This document shows positions 26,451 through 36,110 of a DNA stretch of 64,000 nt, one piece after another (positions within the stretch are counted from its first letter, which is position 1; each line of letters opens with the position of its first letter). The notes beneath the pieces were generated by a model. It did no database searches. It worked only from the letters and a program-made list of their open reading frames with translations, and was not told the DNA's origin. Source of the DNA: Sphingobacterium sp. ML3W (lineage in GTDB: Bacteria > Bacteroidota > Bacteroidia > Sphingobacteriales > Sphingobacteriaceae); the NCBI RefSeq assembly GCF_029542085.1, contig NZ_CP107036.1, forward strand, positions 5,146,001 through 5,210,000, given 5' to 3'. Both the position numbers and the translations under genes were made by a program.

Positions 26451-26520
26451 CATGCAGATAGACATATCCTCGACTTGTGCGTTTCGATGTAAGCCAACCC
26501 AAACTTAAAACAGTTTTTTA

Positions 26521-27477
26521 ATGAAGATTATCGACCATATCCAGAATGCTAAAGGAAAAACATTGTTTTCTTTTGAGCTATTACCTCCTGCAAAGGGACA
26601 GGGCATCCAAAGTATTTTTAAAACAATGGATGAACTGATGGAATTTAAACCTCCCTTTATTGATGTAACCTATCATCGGGAAGATTATATCTATAAGGAA
26701 CATGCAAGTGGGCTGTTGGAACGTGTATCTTATCGCAAGCGACCAGGAACAGTGGCGATATGTGCTGCGATCATGAATAAGTATAAAGTGGACGCAGTAC
26801 CCCATCTGATATGTGGTGGCTTTACCAAAGAGGAAACTGAAAATGCTCTGATCGACTTAAATTTCTTGGGTATCGATAACGTATTGGTATTACGAGGTGA
26901 TGCACGTAAAGGAGATGCTGATTTTATTCCAAGTGAAGGCGGACACGCTTTTGCAACGGATTTATTGGAACAGGTAACGGATATGAATAAAGGGAAGTAC
27001 CTCCACGAAGATATTATCACATCTGAAAAAACCGATTTTTGTATTGGTGTCGCAGGATACCCTGAGAAACACTTTGAATCCCCTAATTTCAATACTGATT
27101 TTAAATATCTGAAGCAAAAAGTGGATATGGGTGCTGAGTTTATTGTAACTCAGATGTTCTTTAACGTGGAGAAATATAAGGAATTCGTAACCAAATGCCG
27201 TGACAATGGAATCCATGTGCCTATCATTCCAGGCCTAAAACCATTGACGACCAAAAAACAATTGGTTACTTTGCCAAGAATTTTCCACCTGGATATTCCT
27301 GAGGAATTGAGTGATGCAGTTGCAGCATGTAAAACTAATGCTGATGTAAGGCAAGTAGGCGAAGAATGGCTTGTGCAGCAATGTCAGGAACTGATTAAAT
27401 TTGGTGCGCCAGTATTGCACTTTTATACCATGAGTAATCCAGGACCAACGAAAAAGATTGTCGAGAAGTTAGCCTAA
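26521..27477 (+). CDS. metF: 5,10-methylenetetrahydrofolate reductase
   Basis: Flavoenzyme reducing methylene-THF to methyl-THF, the methyl donor for methionine synthesis. The 318-residue product is full length: FSFELLPP near the N-terminus carries the catalytic Glu, VDVTYHREDY-like IDVTYHREDY follows, then NVLVLRGDARKGD (FAD/folate site), QMFFNVEKY and VPIIPGLKPL. It sits 71 nt behind a SAM-I riboswitch, so it is expected to be turned down when S-adenosylmethionine is abundant. Confidence 0.96.
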   Translation: MKIIDHIQNAKGKTLFSFELLPPAKGQGIQSIFKTMDELMEFKPPFIDVTYHREDYIYKEHASGLLERVSYRKRPGTVAICAAIMNKYKVDAVPHLICGGFTKEETENALIDLNFLGIDNVLVLRGDARKGDADFIPSEGGHAFATDLLEQVTDMNKGKYLHEDIITSEKTDFCIGVAGYPEKHFESPNFNTDFKYLKQKVDMGAEFIVTQMFFNVEKYKEFVTKCRDNGIHVPIIPGLKPLTTKKQLVTLPRIFHLDIPEELSDAVAACKTNADVRQVGEEWLVQQCQELIKFGAPVLHFYTMSNPGPTKKIVEKLA

Positions 27478-27489
27478 AAAATATAAGAG

Positions 27490-27518
27490 AAGCGAGGGAT
27501 TTTCCCTCGCTTTTTTAT
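27490..27518 (+). terminator. Intrinsic terminator after metF
   Basis: AAGCGAGGGA / TCCCTCGCTT, 10-bp perfect stem with TTT loop and T-run. Confidence 0.92.
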
Positions 27519-27777
27519 TGAACCTATAGCGGATATACCGTTTTGGACCTGTGAAATGAATCGCATTTACTCCATGGCCAATGTAGCTTATGGGATGAAG
27601 TATGCCATTATTCCTGCTTTCAAAATCAGCATTTCTCTTTTCACTATAGAAGCGGTCTTTTTCAAAAAATATTTTTAGTTAGACAGTAGTGTTAAATAGT
27701 GTTAATTAACATTTTTAAATCGAGATAACTATTTAATTTAAAGCACTAAAAAAATAAGATATACACCAATTGTCCTT
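27519..27777. other. Intergenic region before DUF2723 gene
   Basis: About 260 bp with no supported gene. A 40-codon frame at 27556-27678 is present but looks incidental. No clean TAnnTTTG promoter was found. Confidence 0.5.
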
Positions 27778-30700
27778 ATGATGTATAATAAATTAAACTC
27801 ACGATTTGGTTTGGCCTGTGGCCTCATTGCTACTTTTGTCTACATTGTTACTGTCGAAAAGACCGTGAGCTGGTGGGATTGTGGTGAATTTATCGCCTGT
27901 GCGTATAAACTTGAGGTGGCACATCAACCTGGCGCTCCGCTATTTTTACTTATTCAGAATGTTTTTTCCAATCTGGCTTTCGGTAATACAGGGCAGGTCG
28001 CCTACTGGATGAATATTGGTTCGGCAGTCTGTAGCGGTCTGACGGTGACATTTTTATTTTGGACAATCACAGCGATTGCTCGGAAGGTTGTAAAGAAGCC
28101 ACAGCAATCTTCTTTTTCTTACTCTTTACAGATCTTTGGAGCGGGTACAGTGGGGGCTATGGCCTTTAGTTTCAGTGATACCTTCTGGTATTCGGCCGTA
28201 GAATCCGAAGTGTATGCGATGTCCTCACTTTGTACAGCCGTGGTTTTCTGGGCGATTTTTAAATGGGAAGTGCGTGCGGATCAGAATGGAAGTGACCGCT
28301 GGCTGATTTTTATCGCTTTCGTCATGGGGCTTTCGATCGGAGTCCACCTGTTAAATCTTTTGGCTATTCCGGCCATAGCCATGGTGGTGTATTTTAAAAG
28401 GACTTCAGAAATTAATTTTAAAGGTATTATAAAGGCATTTTTATTAGGGATATTGGTTCTTGCAGCAATCCTTTGGGGCGTTATTCAGTGGCTGATCGGT
28501 TTTGCTTCCAAAATAGATCTAGTGTTTGTGAATTCTTTTGGACTGGGATTTGGTACAGGAATTCTTTTGTTATGTCTACTTTTCGCTGGCTCAATTGTAT
28601 ATGGTCTTTTTTATTCCCATAGAAAACGCATGTATACGTTAAATACAGCTTTATTGGTATTTTGCTTTATTCTGTTTGGTTATAGTTCTTATACCATGGT
28701 GCTGATCCGTGGAAAGGCAAATCCATCCTTAAATAACAATGCGCCTGATAATGTCTTTTCGTTTTTGGGTTACTTAGGGCGGGAGCAGTATACGCGAGAG
28801 CCTCTGGTCAAAGGTCCATATTATGATTCAAGGGCTGTGGATGTCCAAAGCAAGACCAGTTATCGGAAAGATGAATCCAATTATACGGCATTTACACAGG
28901 TTGATAAGTATACATTTGATCGCGAAACATTTTTTCCACGTATCTATAGCCAGGATGCAAATCATCAAGCCTACTATAGAAGTTATCTCAAGTTGAAAGA
29001 GGGCGAAAGACCACAGTTCTCCGATAACTTTGAGTTTTTCTTTAATTTTCAATTGGGAGAAATGTATGCCCGTTACTTCTTATGGAATTTTGTTGGCCGG
29101 CAGAATGACAAGCAAGGCTATGGATCCTACACGGAGGGCAATTGGCTCTCAGGAGTGAAAACGCTAGATAATTGGCGCCTTGGTGGGCAACATGATCTTT
29201 CGGAGTCACAGCAACATGATCCCAGCCGAAATACATACTTTTTCTTGCCTTTGTTATTGGGGATAGCTGGAGCGATCTGGTTGTATAAAAACAATAAACC
29301 CTACACTTTGGTGTTGACTTTGCTGTTTGTTTTTACGGGTGTAGCGATTGTTGTATATCTCAATCAGACACCACTGCAACCCCGTGAACGTGATTATGCT
29401 TATGCAGGATCTTTCTATGCTTTTGCGATCTGGATCGGACTGGGTACAATTGCACTGATGCGCTTTTTAAAACGTTTTCTCAATAACCGCTATGCCATGG
29501 CTACGGGATTATCTTTTGCGCTGTTGGGTGGACCAATTATTCTGGCACATCAAAATTGGGATGATCATAATCGTTCCGAGAAATCCTTGGCTCGGGATGT
29601 GGCCCGTAATTACCTTGAAACCTGTGCACCAAATTCAATCTTGTTTACCTATGGCGATCACGATACTTTTCCATTATGGTATCTGCAGGAAGTGGAAGGA
29701 GTTCGTCCCGATGTACGAATTGTTGTGCTAAGTTACTTAACTGGAGATTGGTATATGCAACAGGCCAAGAAAGCAACGTATAAAGCAGCAGGACTTCCGA
29801 TTGCGATCCCAGCCGAAAAGACAAAAAAGGGTATCCGCGATTATATCCCTTTTGTGGATAGACAGTTGGATGAAGCCGTGGATATTCAGCAGTTATTGCA
29901 GTTTGTCACTTCCGATGATCCAGATTATAAAGTACAGCTGAATTCGGGAAATCTGGAGAATTATTTTCCGACTAAGAAGGTTAAATTGGCTATTAACAAA
30001 GCCGAGATCTTGAAAAAGAATGCCGTGCCAGCTTATTTTCACGATGCGGTCGTTTCAACAATGGAATGGGAAATCCCAGCTGACCACTTATCCCGATCGG
30101 ATCTGACCTTGTTGTCCCTCCTTGAAAATAATCATTGGGATCGACCAATCTATTTTTCGAATATGCTCCCCAGTGATATTAAGTTGGGGTTGGACAAATA
30201 CCTTGTCAACGAGGGATTCGCTTCAAGGTTAATGCCAGTTGCTGTGACCAATGAAAAGCAGGCGACTGCTGGCGAGATGTCAGCTTTGGTTAACGTGGAA
30301 GCCTTATATAATAATATCATGCATAAATATAATTGGGGAAATACCAAGAATGCAAAATATTTAGATACGGATTCCTTTCGCTTCTCGAGTATGTATGCGC
30401 GGGATATTTTTGGAAAGACAGCACGGTTGCTGTTGGAAAAGGGACAGGTTAAACAAGCTGGTGAAGTGGCCAAGAAAGCATACGACCAATTGCCTGATCG
30501 TGTATATGCGATGTCGGATGCGATTAATTATGTAGATATCATTGATAGCCTATATCGTTCTGGACAGGGACATCTAGCTGGAAACGTAGTCGATCGAAAT
30601 TTGGACTATGTTTCACAAAATATGGAATACCTGCATCAGCTGGTATTGGATAAGAAAAATCTAGGCTTTGAATGGAACGATATGCAGACGGCACTAGACT

Positions 30701-30807
30701 CGGTCGATCGTTATAGAGATATCTTATTGGCAGCCAATGATAGCAAGCGACTGGCACGTGTTGAGGGGCTTAAGAAGCAGTATCAGCAATGGTATGGCAT
30801 AGAATAG
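27778..30807 (+). CDS. DUF2723 (TMEM260-like) polytopic membrane protein, probable glycosyltransferase
   Basis: A 1009-residue protein. The first ~590 residues hold the DUF2723 domain with roughly a dozen membrane helices and the family's acidic N-terminal motif WWDCGEFIACAYKLEVAHQPG, an ExxH-type arrangement seen in protein O-mannosyltransferase-like (GT-C) enzymes. DUF2723 is shared with eukaryotic TMEM260, a protein O-mannosyltransferase. The C-terminal ~400 residues are soluble, beginning with YLETCAPNSILFTYGDHDTFPLWYLQ and ending in helical repeat-like sequence. The likely role is sugar transfer to proteins or lipids at the outer face of the inner membrane. ATG codons at 27778 and 27781 are both possible starts. 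Confidence 0.88.
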   Translation: MMYNKLNSRFGLACGLIATFVYIVTVEKTVSWWDCGEFIACAYKLEVAHQPGAPLFLLIQNVFSNLAFGNTGQVAYWMNIGSAVCSGLTVTFLFWTITAIARKVVKKPQQSSFSYSLQIFGAGTVGAMAFSFSDTFWYSAVESEVYAMSSLCTAVVFWAIFKWEVRADQNGSDRWLIFIAFVMGLSIGVHLLNLLAIPAIAMVVYFKRTSEINFKGIIKAFLLGILVLAAILWGVIQWLIGFASKIDLVFVNSFGLGFGTGILLLCLLFAGSIVYGLFYSHRKRMYTLNTALLVFCFILFGYSSYTMVLIRGKANPSLNNNAPDNVFSFLGYLGREQYTREPLVKGPYYDSRAVDVQSKTSYRKDESNYTAFTQVDKYTFDRETFFPRIYSQDANHQAYYRSYLKLKEGERPQFSDNFEFFFNFQLGEMYARYFLWNFVGRQNDKQGYGSYTEGNWLSGVKTLDNWRLGGQHDLSESQQHDPSRNTYFFLPLLLGIAGAIWLYKNNKPYTLVLTLLFVFTGVAIVVYLNQTPLQPRERDYAYAGSFYAFAIWIGLGTIALMRFLKRFLNNRYAMATGLSFALLGGPIILAHQNWDDHNRSEKSLARDVARNYLETCAPNSILFTYGDHDTFPLWYLQEVEGVRPDVRIVVLSYLTGDWYMQQAKKATYKAAGLPIAIPAEKTKKGIRDYIPFVDRQLDEAVDIQQLLQFVTSDDPDYKVQLNSGNLENYFPTKKVKLAINKAEILKKNAVPAYFHDAVVSTMEWEIPADHLSRSDLTLLSLLENNHWDRPIYFSNMLPSDIKLGLDKYLVNEGFASRLMPVAVTNEKQATAGEMSALVNVEALYNNIMHKYNWGNTKNAKYLDTDSFRFSSMYARDIFGKTARLLLEKGQVKQAGEVAKKAYDQLPDRVYAMSDAINYVDIIDSLYRSGQGHLAGNVVDRNLDYVSQNMEYLHQLVLDKKNLGFEWNDMQTALDSVDRYRDILLAANDSKRLARVEGLKKQYQQWYGIE

Positions 30808-30817
30808 AAATTCAGAA

Positions 30818-30843
30818 GCACCTTTTGAACGATCAGAAGGTGC
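30818..30843. terminator. Hairpin between DUF2723 and OmpW genes
   Basis: GCACCTT / AAGGTGC arms extended inward by TGA/TCA with one mismatch; weak T-run after. Convergent setting supports a terminator. Confidence 0.5.
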
Positions 30844-30873
30844 CTCATTTTATATAGGGAGCTTAAAGAAATG

Positions 30874-31539
30874 CTAGAACTTCATGCCAAACCCAACCCC
30901 CAAAAGAAAGGGGTTGATATCAACGTTTGCCGGTATTGATAAGTTTGGAGCCAAGTTGGAAGCATCCACTTGAACATCCGTCTTCAAAAGGATATACTTA
31001 GCATCTAAATTCAGGAAATATTTTTCTGAAAGTCTGACATCAATACCAAGTTGTGTGGCAAATCCAAACGCATTATCATACTTTACGTTCTTGACCGTGG
31101 GGCCTTCATTTGCACTATAGAAAATTGTGTAGTTTACCCCTGCACCTACATAGGGTCTGAGGTTTCCATCCGGAAGAAAATGATATTGCGCTGTCAAGGT
31201 CGGCGGCAGGAGCCATACACTACCTAAATCTACATTTGCTGAGGTGTTACCACCAATGGCACTTAAGTCGGAACCAACGGTATTGACCTTGTGTTTCGTT
31301 GTTCCTAAAATCAACTCCGCGGCGATATTTTTGGTAAAGAAATAAGTGAAATCTAGTTCTGGGATAAATTTTGTGTTGATCGCAATGTCGCCACCAATAG
31401 CGCTGATATTGGCCGATTCGTTGGGCATTACCGCGACTCCTCTAAGGCGCATCTGCCAGCGTTGCTCGGGAATATTCTGTGCCTGTAAATTTAAAGCGCC
31501 AAATGTAAGTGCGAGAGCAAGAAATAGTAACTTTTTCAT
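30874..31539 (-). CDS. OmpW-family outer-membrane beta-barrel protein
   Basis: Small 8-stranded outer-membrane channel thought to pass hydrophobic molecules. The 221-residue precursor has a clear signal peptide (MKKLLFLALALTFGALNLQAQ), then the OmpW features LPPTLTAQYHF and LRPYVGAGVNYTIFY, alternating strands, and an aromatic C-terminus (GVGFGMKF) for barrel assembly. Single-gene unit. Confidence 0.92.
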   Translation of the reverse strand: MKKLLFLALALTFGALNLQAQNIPEQRWQMRLRGVAVMPNESANISAIGGDIAINTKFIPELDFTYFFTKNIAAELILGTTKHKVNTVGSDLSAIGGNTSANVDLGSVWLLPPTLTAQYHFLPDGNLRPYVGAGVNYTIFYSANEGPTVKNVKYDNAFGFATQLGIDVRLSEKYFLNLDAKYILLKTDVQVDASNLAPNLSIPANVDINPFLLGVGFGMKF

Positions 31540-31758
31540 ATCGTTAATGGTATTTGTTTGCAGTAAAACTATTTGTTTTATGGCATTGAGTGAATGACGA
31601 TAATCAAGTTAAAAACTGAATGAAATAATTTATTGGTTAACAGAAAAGATGTACCTTTATCATTTGCTGTTCCTCAAAATATGGACAAGCCGTGTTGTCT
31701 ATGTATGTTTAGAAAGAGAGAGTCGGCTGATTTAAAAGGAACGTTATTTTACGATATA

Positions 31759-31798
31759 AAAAACAAAAGGTCGGAAACAATTCCGACCTTTTGTTTTT
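31759..31798 (-). terminator. Terminator of glnS
   Basis: Perfect 18-bp stem (31759-31776 with 31781-31798, core AAAAGGTCGGAA/TTCCGACCTTTT), ACAA loop. A-rich left flank gives the T-run for the leftward transcript; it may also act rightward. Confidence 0.88.
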
Positions 31799-31813
31799 TA
31801 TGTAATCGTTTAC

Positions 31814-33484
31814 TTATCCATTTTTCTTCACTTCTTTCCCCCAAGAATCTTTTAACGTAACTGTACGGTTAAAGACCGGGTGTTCTGGAGTGGAATGTGT
31901 GTCTAATGTAAAATAGCCTAAACGTATGAATTGATACCCTTTTCCAGGTGTAGCAGTAGCCAGATCGGGCTCGATATACGCATGTTCAATCACACGTAAA
32001 CTTTCAGGATTGATAGAATCTTTGAAATTTTCAGCTGCTGCAGGGTTTTCATCATTGAACAACCTGTCGTATAATCTTACTTCAGCTTCCTTTGCATGAG
32101 GAACAGAAATCCAATGGATTGTTCCTTTTACTTTTAATCCGGATGTATCTTCACCTGATTTAGAATTAGGTACGTAGGTACAATGTACTTCTGTTACCTT
32201 TCCATTTTCATCTTTGACAAAATCGTTACAGGTAACAATATAAGCGTGTTTTAGACGAACCGAAAGCCCTGGACCGAGACGGAAGAATTTTTTTGGAGCA
32301 TCTTCCATAAAATCTTCACGTTCTATCCAAAGTTCTTTGGAAAAAGGTATAATCCGAGTACCTTCACCGCCTTCCACTTCAGGGTTATTCTCACCGACTA
32401 AATCTTCCACTTGACCATCCGGATAGTTTGTGATCACTAATTTGATCGGATCAAGGACAGCCATTCTACGCCAAGCAGTTTTGTTGAGATCCTCCCGGAT
32501 ACAGAACTCCAACAGACTGACGTCTATCATATTTTCACGTTTTTGAACTCCGATCTTATCGCAGAAGTTGCGAATACTTGCCGGTGTATATCCTCTTCTT
32601 CTCAAACCGGAGATCGTTGGCATACGAGGGTCATCCCAGCTTTCAACAAATTTATCATTGACCAATTGCAATAATTTTCGTTTGCTCATGACCGTGTAAG
32701 TCATGTTTAAGCGTGCAAATTCATATTGTTTGGACGGGAAAATTTCCAGTTTATCGATACACCAATCATAAAGAGGACGGTGTGGGATAAATTCAAGGGT
32801 ACAGATCGAATGTGTGATTTTCTCAATTGAATCCGATTGACCATGTGCAAAATCATACATTGGGTAGATGCACCATTGATTGCCTGTCCGGTGATGGTGG
32901 GCATGTTTGATGCGATATAACAAAGGATCACGCAGGTGCATATTTGGACTAGCCAAATCTATTTTTGCACGGAGAACTTTCTCCCCATCCTTATATTTCC
33001 CAGCTCGCATATCTGCGAATAGGGTCAGATTTTCGTCTATAGATCGGGCGCGATAAGGTGTCGGAACGCCCGGTTCTGTGGGCGTACCTTTTGCTGCAGC
33101 AATTTCTTCCGCTGTGCTATCGTCCACGTACGCTAAACCTTTTTTTATGAGCTCAACAGCGTAGCTGTAAAGTGTTTCAAAATAATCCGAAGTATATAAT
33201 TCTTCCGCCCACTGGAATCCTAGCCATTGAATATCTTTTTTAATGCTTTCAACATACTCGGTATCCTCAGTGACAGGGTTAGTGTCATCAAAACGTAGAT
33301 TAGTCTTGCCGTTATACTGCTGTGCTAATCCAAAATTTAAGCAGATGGATTTGGCGTGACCAATGTGGAGGTAACCATTTGGCTCAGGAGGAAAACGTGT
33401 CAATACACGCCCGCCATGTTTTCCTGTACGAAGATCTTCTTCGACAATTTCCTCGATAAAATTTAATGATTTTTCTTCACTCAT
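31814..33484 (-). CDS. glnS: Glutamine--tRNA ligase
   Basis: Class I aminoacyl-tRNA synthetase charging tRNA-Gln directly. The 556-residue length matches GlnRS. The ATP-binding HIGH motif is in PEPNGYLHIGHAKS and the KMSKS-type loop is VMSKRKLL; FDDTNP and LRAKIDLASPNMHLRDP are also GlnRS-specific. The GlnRS-specific anticodon-binding barrels occupy the last ~200 residues. A TAACTTTG box lies only 5 nt ahead of the ATG, so the message may be nearly leaderless. Confidence 0.97.
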   Translation of the reverse strand: MSEEKSLNFIEEIVEEDLRTGKHGGRVLTRFPPEPNGYLHIGHAKSICLNFGLAQQYNGKTNLRFDDTNPVTEDTEYVESIKKDIQWLGFQWAEELYTSDYFETLYSYAVELIKKGLAYVDDSTAEEIAAAKGTPTEPGVPTPYRARSIDENLTLFADMRAGKYKDGEKVLRAKIDLASPNMHLRDPLLYRIKHAHHHRTGNQWCIYPMYDFAHGQSDSIEKITHSICTLEFIPHRPLYDWCIDKLEIFPSKQYEFARLNMTYTVMSKRKLLQLVNDKFVESWDDPRMPTISGLRRRGYTPASIRNFCDKIGVQKRENMIDVSLLEFCIREDLNKTAWRRMAVLDPIKLVITNYPDGQVEDLVGENNPEVEGGEGTRIIPFSKELWIEREDFMEDAPKKFFRLGPGLSVRLKHAYIVTCNDFVKDENGKVTEVHCTYVPNSKSGEDTSGLKVKGTIHWISVPHAKEAEVRLYDRLFNDENPAAAENFKDSINPESLRVIEHAYIEPDLATATPGKGYQFIRLGYFTLDTHSTPEHPVFNRTVTLKDSWGKEVKKNG

Positions 33485-33488
33485 AATA

Positions 33489-33496
33489 CAAAGTTA
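33489..33496 (-). promoter_or_regulatory. Candidate -7 box abutting the glnS start
   Basis: TAACTTTG on the minus strand, ending 5 nt before the ATG. No -33 box found. If used, transcription would start at or within a few bases of the start codon. Confidence 0.35.
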
Positions 33497-33615
33497 ATTA
33501 TTAGAAGCGAGATATTAGCTAGGAGATGATAGATATTCAGCTTAGTCTGAGCCGGTAATCAACCGAAAAATACCTACTTTAGTTGTGATTGAGGGGGTAG
33601 TGATAACTTGAAATA

Positions 33616-33643
33616 AAAAAGGGACGAAGATCCGTCCCTTTTT
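33616..33643 (-). terminator. Terminator of the carbonic anhydrase operon
   Basis: AAAAAGGGACG / CGTCCCTTTTT, perfect 11-bp stem, 6-nt loop, 12 nt after the carbonic anhydrase stop. Confidence 0.87.
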
Positions 33644-33655
33644 ACCGATTTGTTA

Positions 33656-34303
33656 CTATTTGAAAGCGAACACCTTTCCAAGGGATTCATTGCTTGTAAA
33701 TGTACAACTTTGATCAATCAATTGACCTGTTCCGATATTGATTACCATACCATGCACAGCTAGTGCCTGACCATTTTTCCATGCATTTTGAATGATGGAA
33801 GTAGAACAAAGATTAAAAACCTGTTCTTTGACATTGAGTTCAACTAAGCGGTCTACTTTCTTTTCGTTATCTTCGATGCTATCTATCTCTTCGCTATGCA
33901 AACGGTATACATCTTTGATGTGACCTAACCAGTTATCAATGATACCATATTGATTGCGACTTAAAGATGCAGCAACCCCACCACAACCATAATGTCCAGC
34001 TACAATGACCTGTTGTACTTTTAATACATTGACGGCATAATCTAGGACACTTAATAAACTCATGTCTGAGTGGATAACCATATTGGCGATATTACGGTGT
34101 ACAAAGACCTCACCTGGTTTTGTACCGGTCAACTCGTTGGCTGGTACACGGCTGTCTGCACAGCCGATCCAAAGAATTTCAGGATTTTGACCTTTTGCAA
34201 GTTGTTGGAAACGTCCTGTCGTGTCATTCTTCACAAAATCCATCCATTCCTGATTTCCCTTAATAATATTGTCAAATCCTGTTTTTAAATCTTTATTTTC
34301 CAT
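33656..34303 (-). CDS. Beta-class carbonic anhydrase
   Basis: Zinc enzyme interconverting CO2 and bicarbonate in the cytosol. The 215-residue product has all family ligands: C48 and D50 with R52 in GCADSRVP, H104 and C107 in AGHYGCGG. It lies 88 nt behind the SulP transporter gene on the same strand and before a terminator, so the pair is most likely one operon coupling bicarbonate movement to hydration. Confidence 0.95.
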   Translation of the reverse strand: MENKDLKTGFDNIIKGNQEWMDFVKNDTTGRFQQLAKGQNPEILWIGCADSRVPANELTGTKPGEVFVHRNIANMVIHSDMSLLSVLDYAVNVLKVQQVIVAGHYGCGGVAASLSRNQYGIIDNWLGHIKDVYRLHSEEIDSIEDNEKKVDRLVELNVKEQVFNLCSTSIIQNAWKNGQALAVHGMVINIGTGQLIDQSCTFTSNESLGKVFAFK

Positions 34304-34391
34304 ATTCCTTTTTTAATATCACTTTGCCCTAGAGCTCTTTTTTTGATAAAATAATACAAATTTCTTAGTTTATTGTTTACTGGAAACAACT

Positions 34392-35927
34392 TTATTTTTT
34401 ATAAACGACCTGTAAAAGTTCGATCTCCTTGCCTTTACTTTTTGCGTTCTGTTCAAAGTCTTTAATGACTTCGATAACATCCTTGTCGATAAATTTACTG
34501 AATGTCCCATCGATACGGATCTTACTGACCGATTTTGGTAAACTATATAGTTTCTGCTGGATAGGAACCTTGTTCAAAAATGAAACTTCCTCTGCTAATA
34601 CAATGACAGCCTTATCCTCTTCGTTGTCCTTTTCAATATTATATTTAAAAGCATTTTTCATATTTGCTCTTAGAATATAGAATGTCGCCACAACGATTCC
34701 AATTCCAACACCCATTAATAAGTCGGTAAATACGATAGCGACAATAGTCACGAAAAACGGAATGAATTGATCCAGACCTTTTCGATACATTGAGGTAAAT
34801 AAGCTTGGTTTAGCTAATTTATACCCTGTATGTAAAAGTATTGCGGCAAGACATGCTAGCGGAATCATATTTAACATTGTTGGAATAGCCAACATGGCAA
34901 CGAGCAGCCAGATACCGTGTAAGATTGCAGACTGTCTGGTCTTTCCACCAGCATTGACATTGGCTGATGACCGTACGATAACTGAGGTTAATGGCAGTCC
35001 ACCTAAGAGTCCACTTGTCATATTACCGATTCCCTGAGCAACCAGTTCGCGGTTGGTTGGTGTATTGCGTTTATATGGATCAATCTTGTCTACTGCTTCA
35101 ATACTCAATAAGGTCTCCAAACTGGCAATAATGGCAATGGTAAATGCTGCGATCCAAACATCCTTATTGACGATCTGGGTGAAGTCAGGTAATGTGAATA
35201 AACCTGTAAACTCTGCAAACGACCCTACAATTGGCACAAGTACAAATTGTTTATCGTGTAATTGAAAAAAGGAGCCATTAAAAAGATAAGCCAAAGCGAC
35301 CCCGACAATAACGACTACCAGCGGAGCAGGCACTTTATTCAATTTAGGGATTGCTGGCCAAAAGATCAGAATGGCTAACGATAGGGCACAGATAATCAAT
35401 GCACCAAAATTGATGGCTGAGGCAACGGTGTCAAAATATGCACCTATGCCGTGCCCATTGTCCAGCTCAAAAGCGTGTGTCTCGATCAATCCCAAGGCCA
35501 AAGGGATTTGTTTCATGATAATGGTAATACCGATCGCGGCCAACATGCCGACGATGACTGCGGAAGGGAAATAATTTCCGATCATACCCGCTTTTAGAAT
35601 ACCGAGAATTACTTGTACAACACCTGCGATGACAACCGCAAGGAGAAAGGTTTCATAGGCGCCTAGGCTCTGGATAGCTCCTAGAACGATAACTGTGAGG
35701 CCAGCAGCTGGCCCACTGACACTGAGTGGTGATTTACTGATTGAAGCAACAACGATTCCACCAATTACACCAGTCAATAATCCTGCAAACAATGGCGCAC
35801 CTGAGGCCATTGCAATTCCCAAACATAATGGAAGTGCCACCAAAAACACCACAACACTAGCAGGGAAATCATATTTTAAGTCTCTTTTCGAAAGTTTCAG
35901 AAAAGCCGACGTACGAGTTCCAAACAT
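34392..35927 (-). CDS. SulP-family inorganic anion transporter (probable bicarbonate or sulfate)
   Basis: A 511-residue inner-membrane transporter with about 12-14 helices. The family signature appears as VSGPAAGLTVIV, with PLTSVIVRSSANVNAGGKTR further along; the C-terminal ~90 residues form a cytosolic STAS-like domain (VSFLNKVPIQQKL, RIDGTFSKFID). Start is ATG 35927 (MFGTRTSAF); an upstream TTG at 35984 adds sequence not typical of the family. Co-transcription with a beta-carbonic anhydrase suggests bicarbonate as substrate rather than sulfate, an inference from context. Confidence 0.92.
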   Translation of the reverse strand: MFGTRTSAFLKLSKRDLKYDFPASVVVFLVALPLCLGIAMASGAPLFAGLLTGVIGGIVVASISKSPLSVSGPAAGLTVIVLGAIQSLGAYETFLLAVVIAGVVQVILGILKAGMIGNYFPSAVIVGMLAAIGITIIMKQIPLALGLIETHAFELDNGHGIGAYFDTVASAINFGALIICALSLAILIFWPAIPKLNKVPAPLVVVIVGVALAYLFNGSFFQLHDKQFVLVPIVGSFAEFTGLFTLPDFTQIVNKDVWIAAFTIAIIASLETLLSIEAVDKIDPYKRNTPTNRELVAQGIGNMTSGLLGGLPLTSVIVRSSANVNAGGKTRQSAILHGIWLLVAMLAIPTMLNMIPLACLAAILLHTGYKLAKPSLFTSMYRKGLDQFIPFFVTIVAIVFTDLLMGVGIGIVVATFYILRANMKNAFKYNIEKDNEEDKAVIVLAEEVSFLNKVPIQQKLYSLPKSVSKIRIDGTFSKFIDKDVIEVIKDFEQNAKSKGKEIELLQVVYKK

Positions 35928-36110
35928 AAAATTTGTGTTTATCTGTATAATAAATCTTCCTGAAGCCACCTGCAACAACAGCAATAGATACCAAATTGAA
36001 GGGTATTAGATGCTAAGGAGCGTTGTACTTTCAGAAGAAATCAATAAGAAACCGCATACTGGGATTCAGTATGGGGACAATTTGAATACATCCATAAAGG
36101 GATGCCTTTA

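Noticed and set aside
27556..27678. 40-codon frame MNRIYSMANVAYG... before the DUF2723 gene
   Set aside because: No promoter, no ribosome-binding context, no recognisable motif; likely chance in AT-rich DNA.
31633..31860. 75-codon plus-strand frame across the glnS terminator
   Set aside because: It reads through the glnS terminator hairpin and the 3' end of glnS in antisense; the translation is not protein-like.
35099..35110. CAATACTCAATA resembling the dispersed repeat
   Set aside because: Lies inside the SulP coding sequence, encoding a normal family segment; only 12 nt match.
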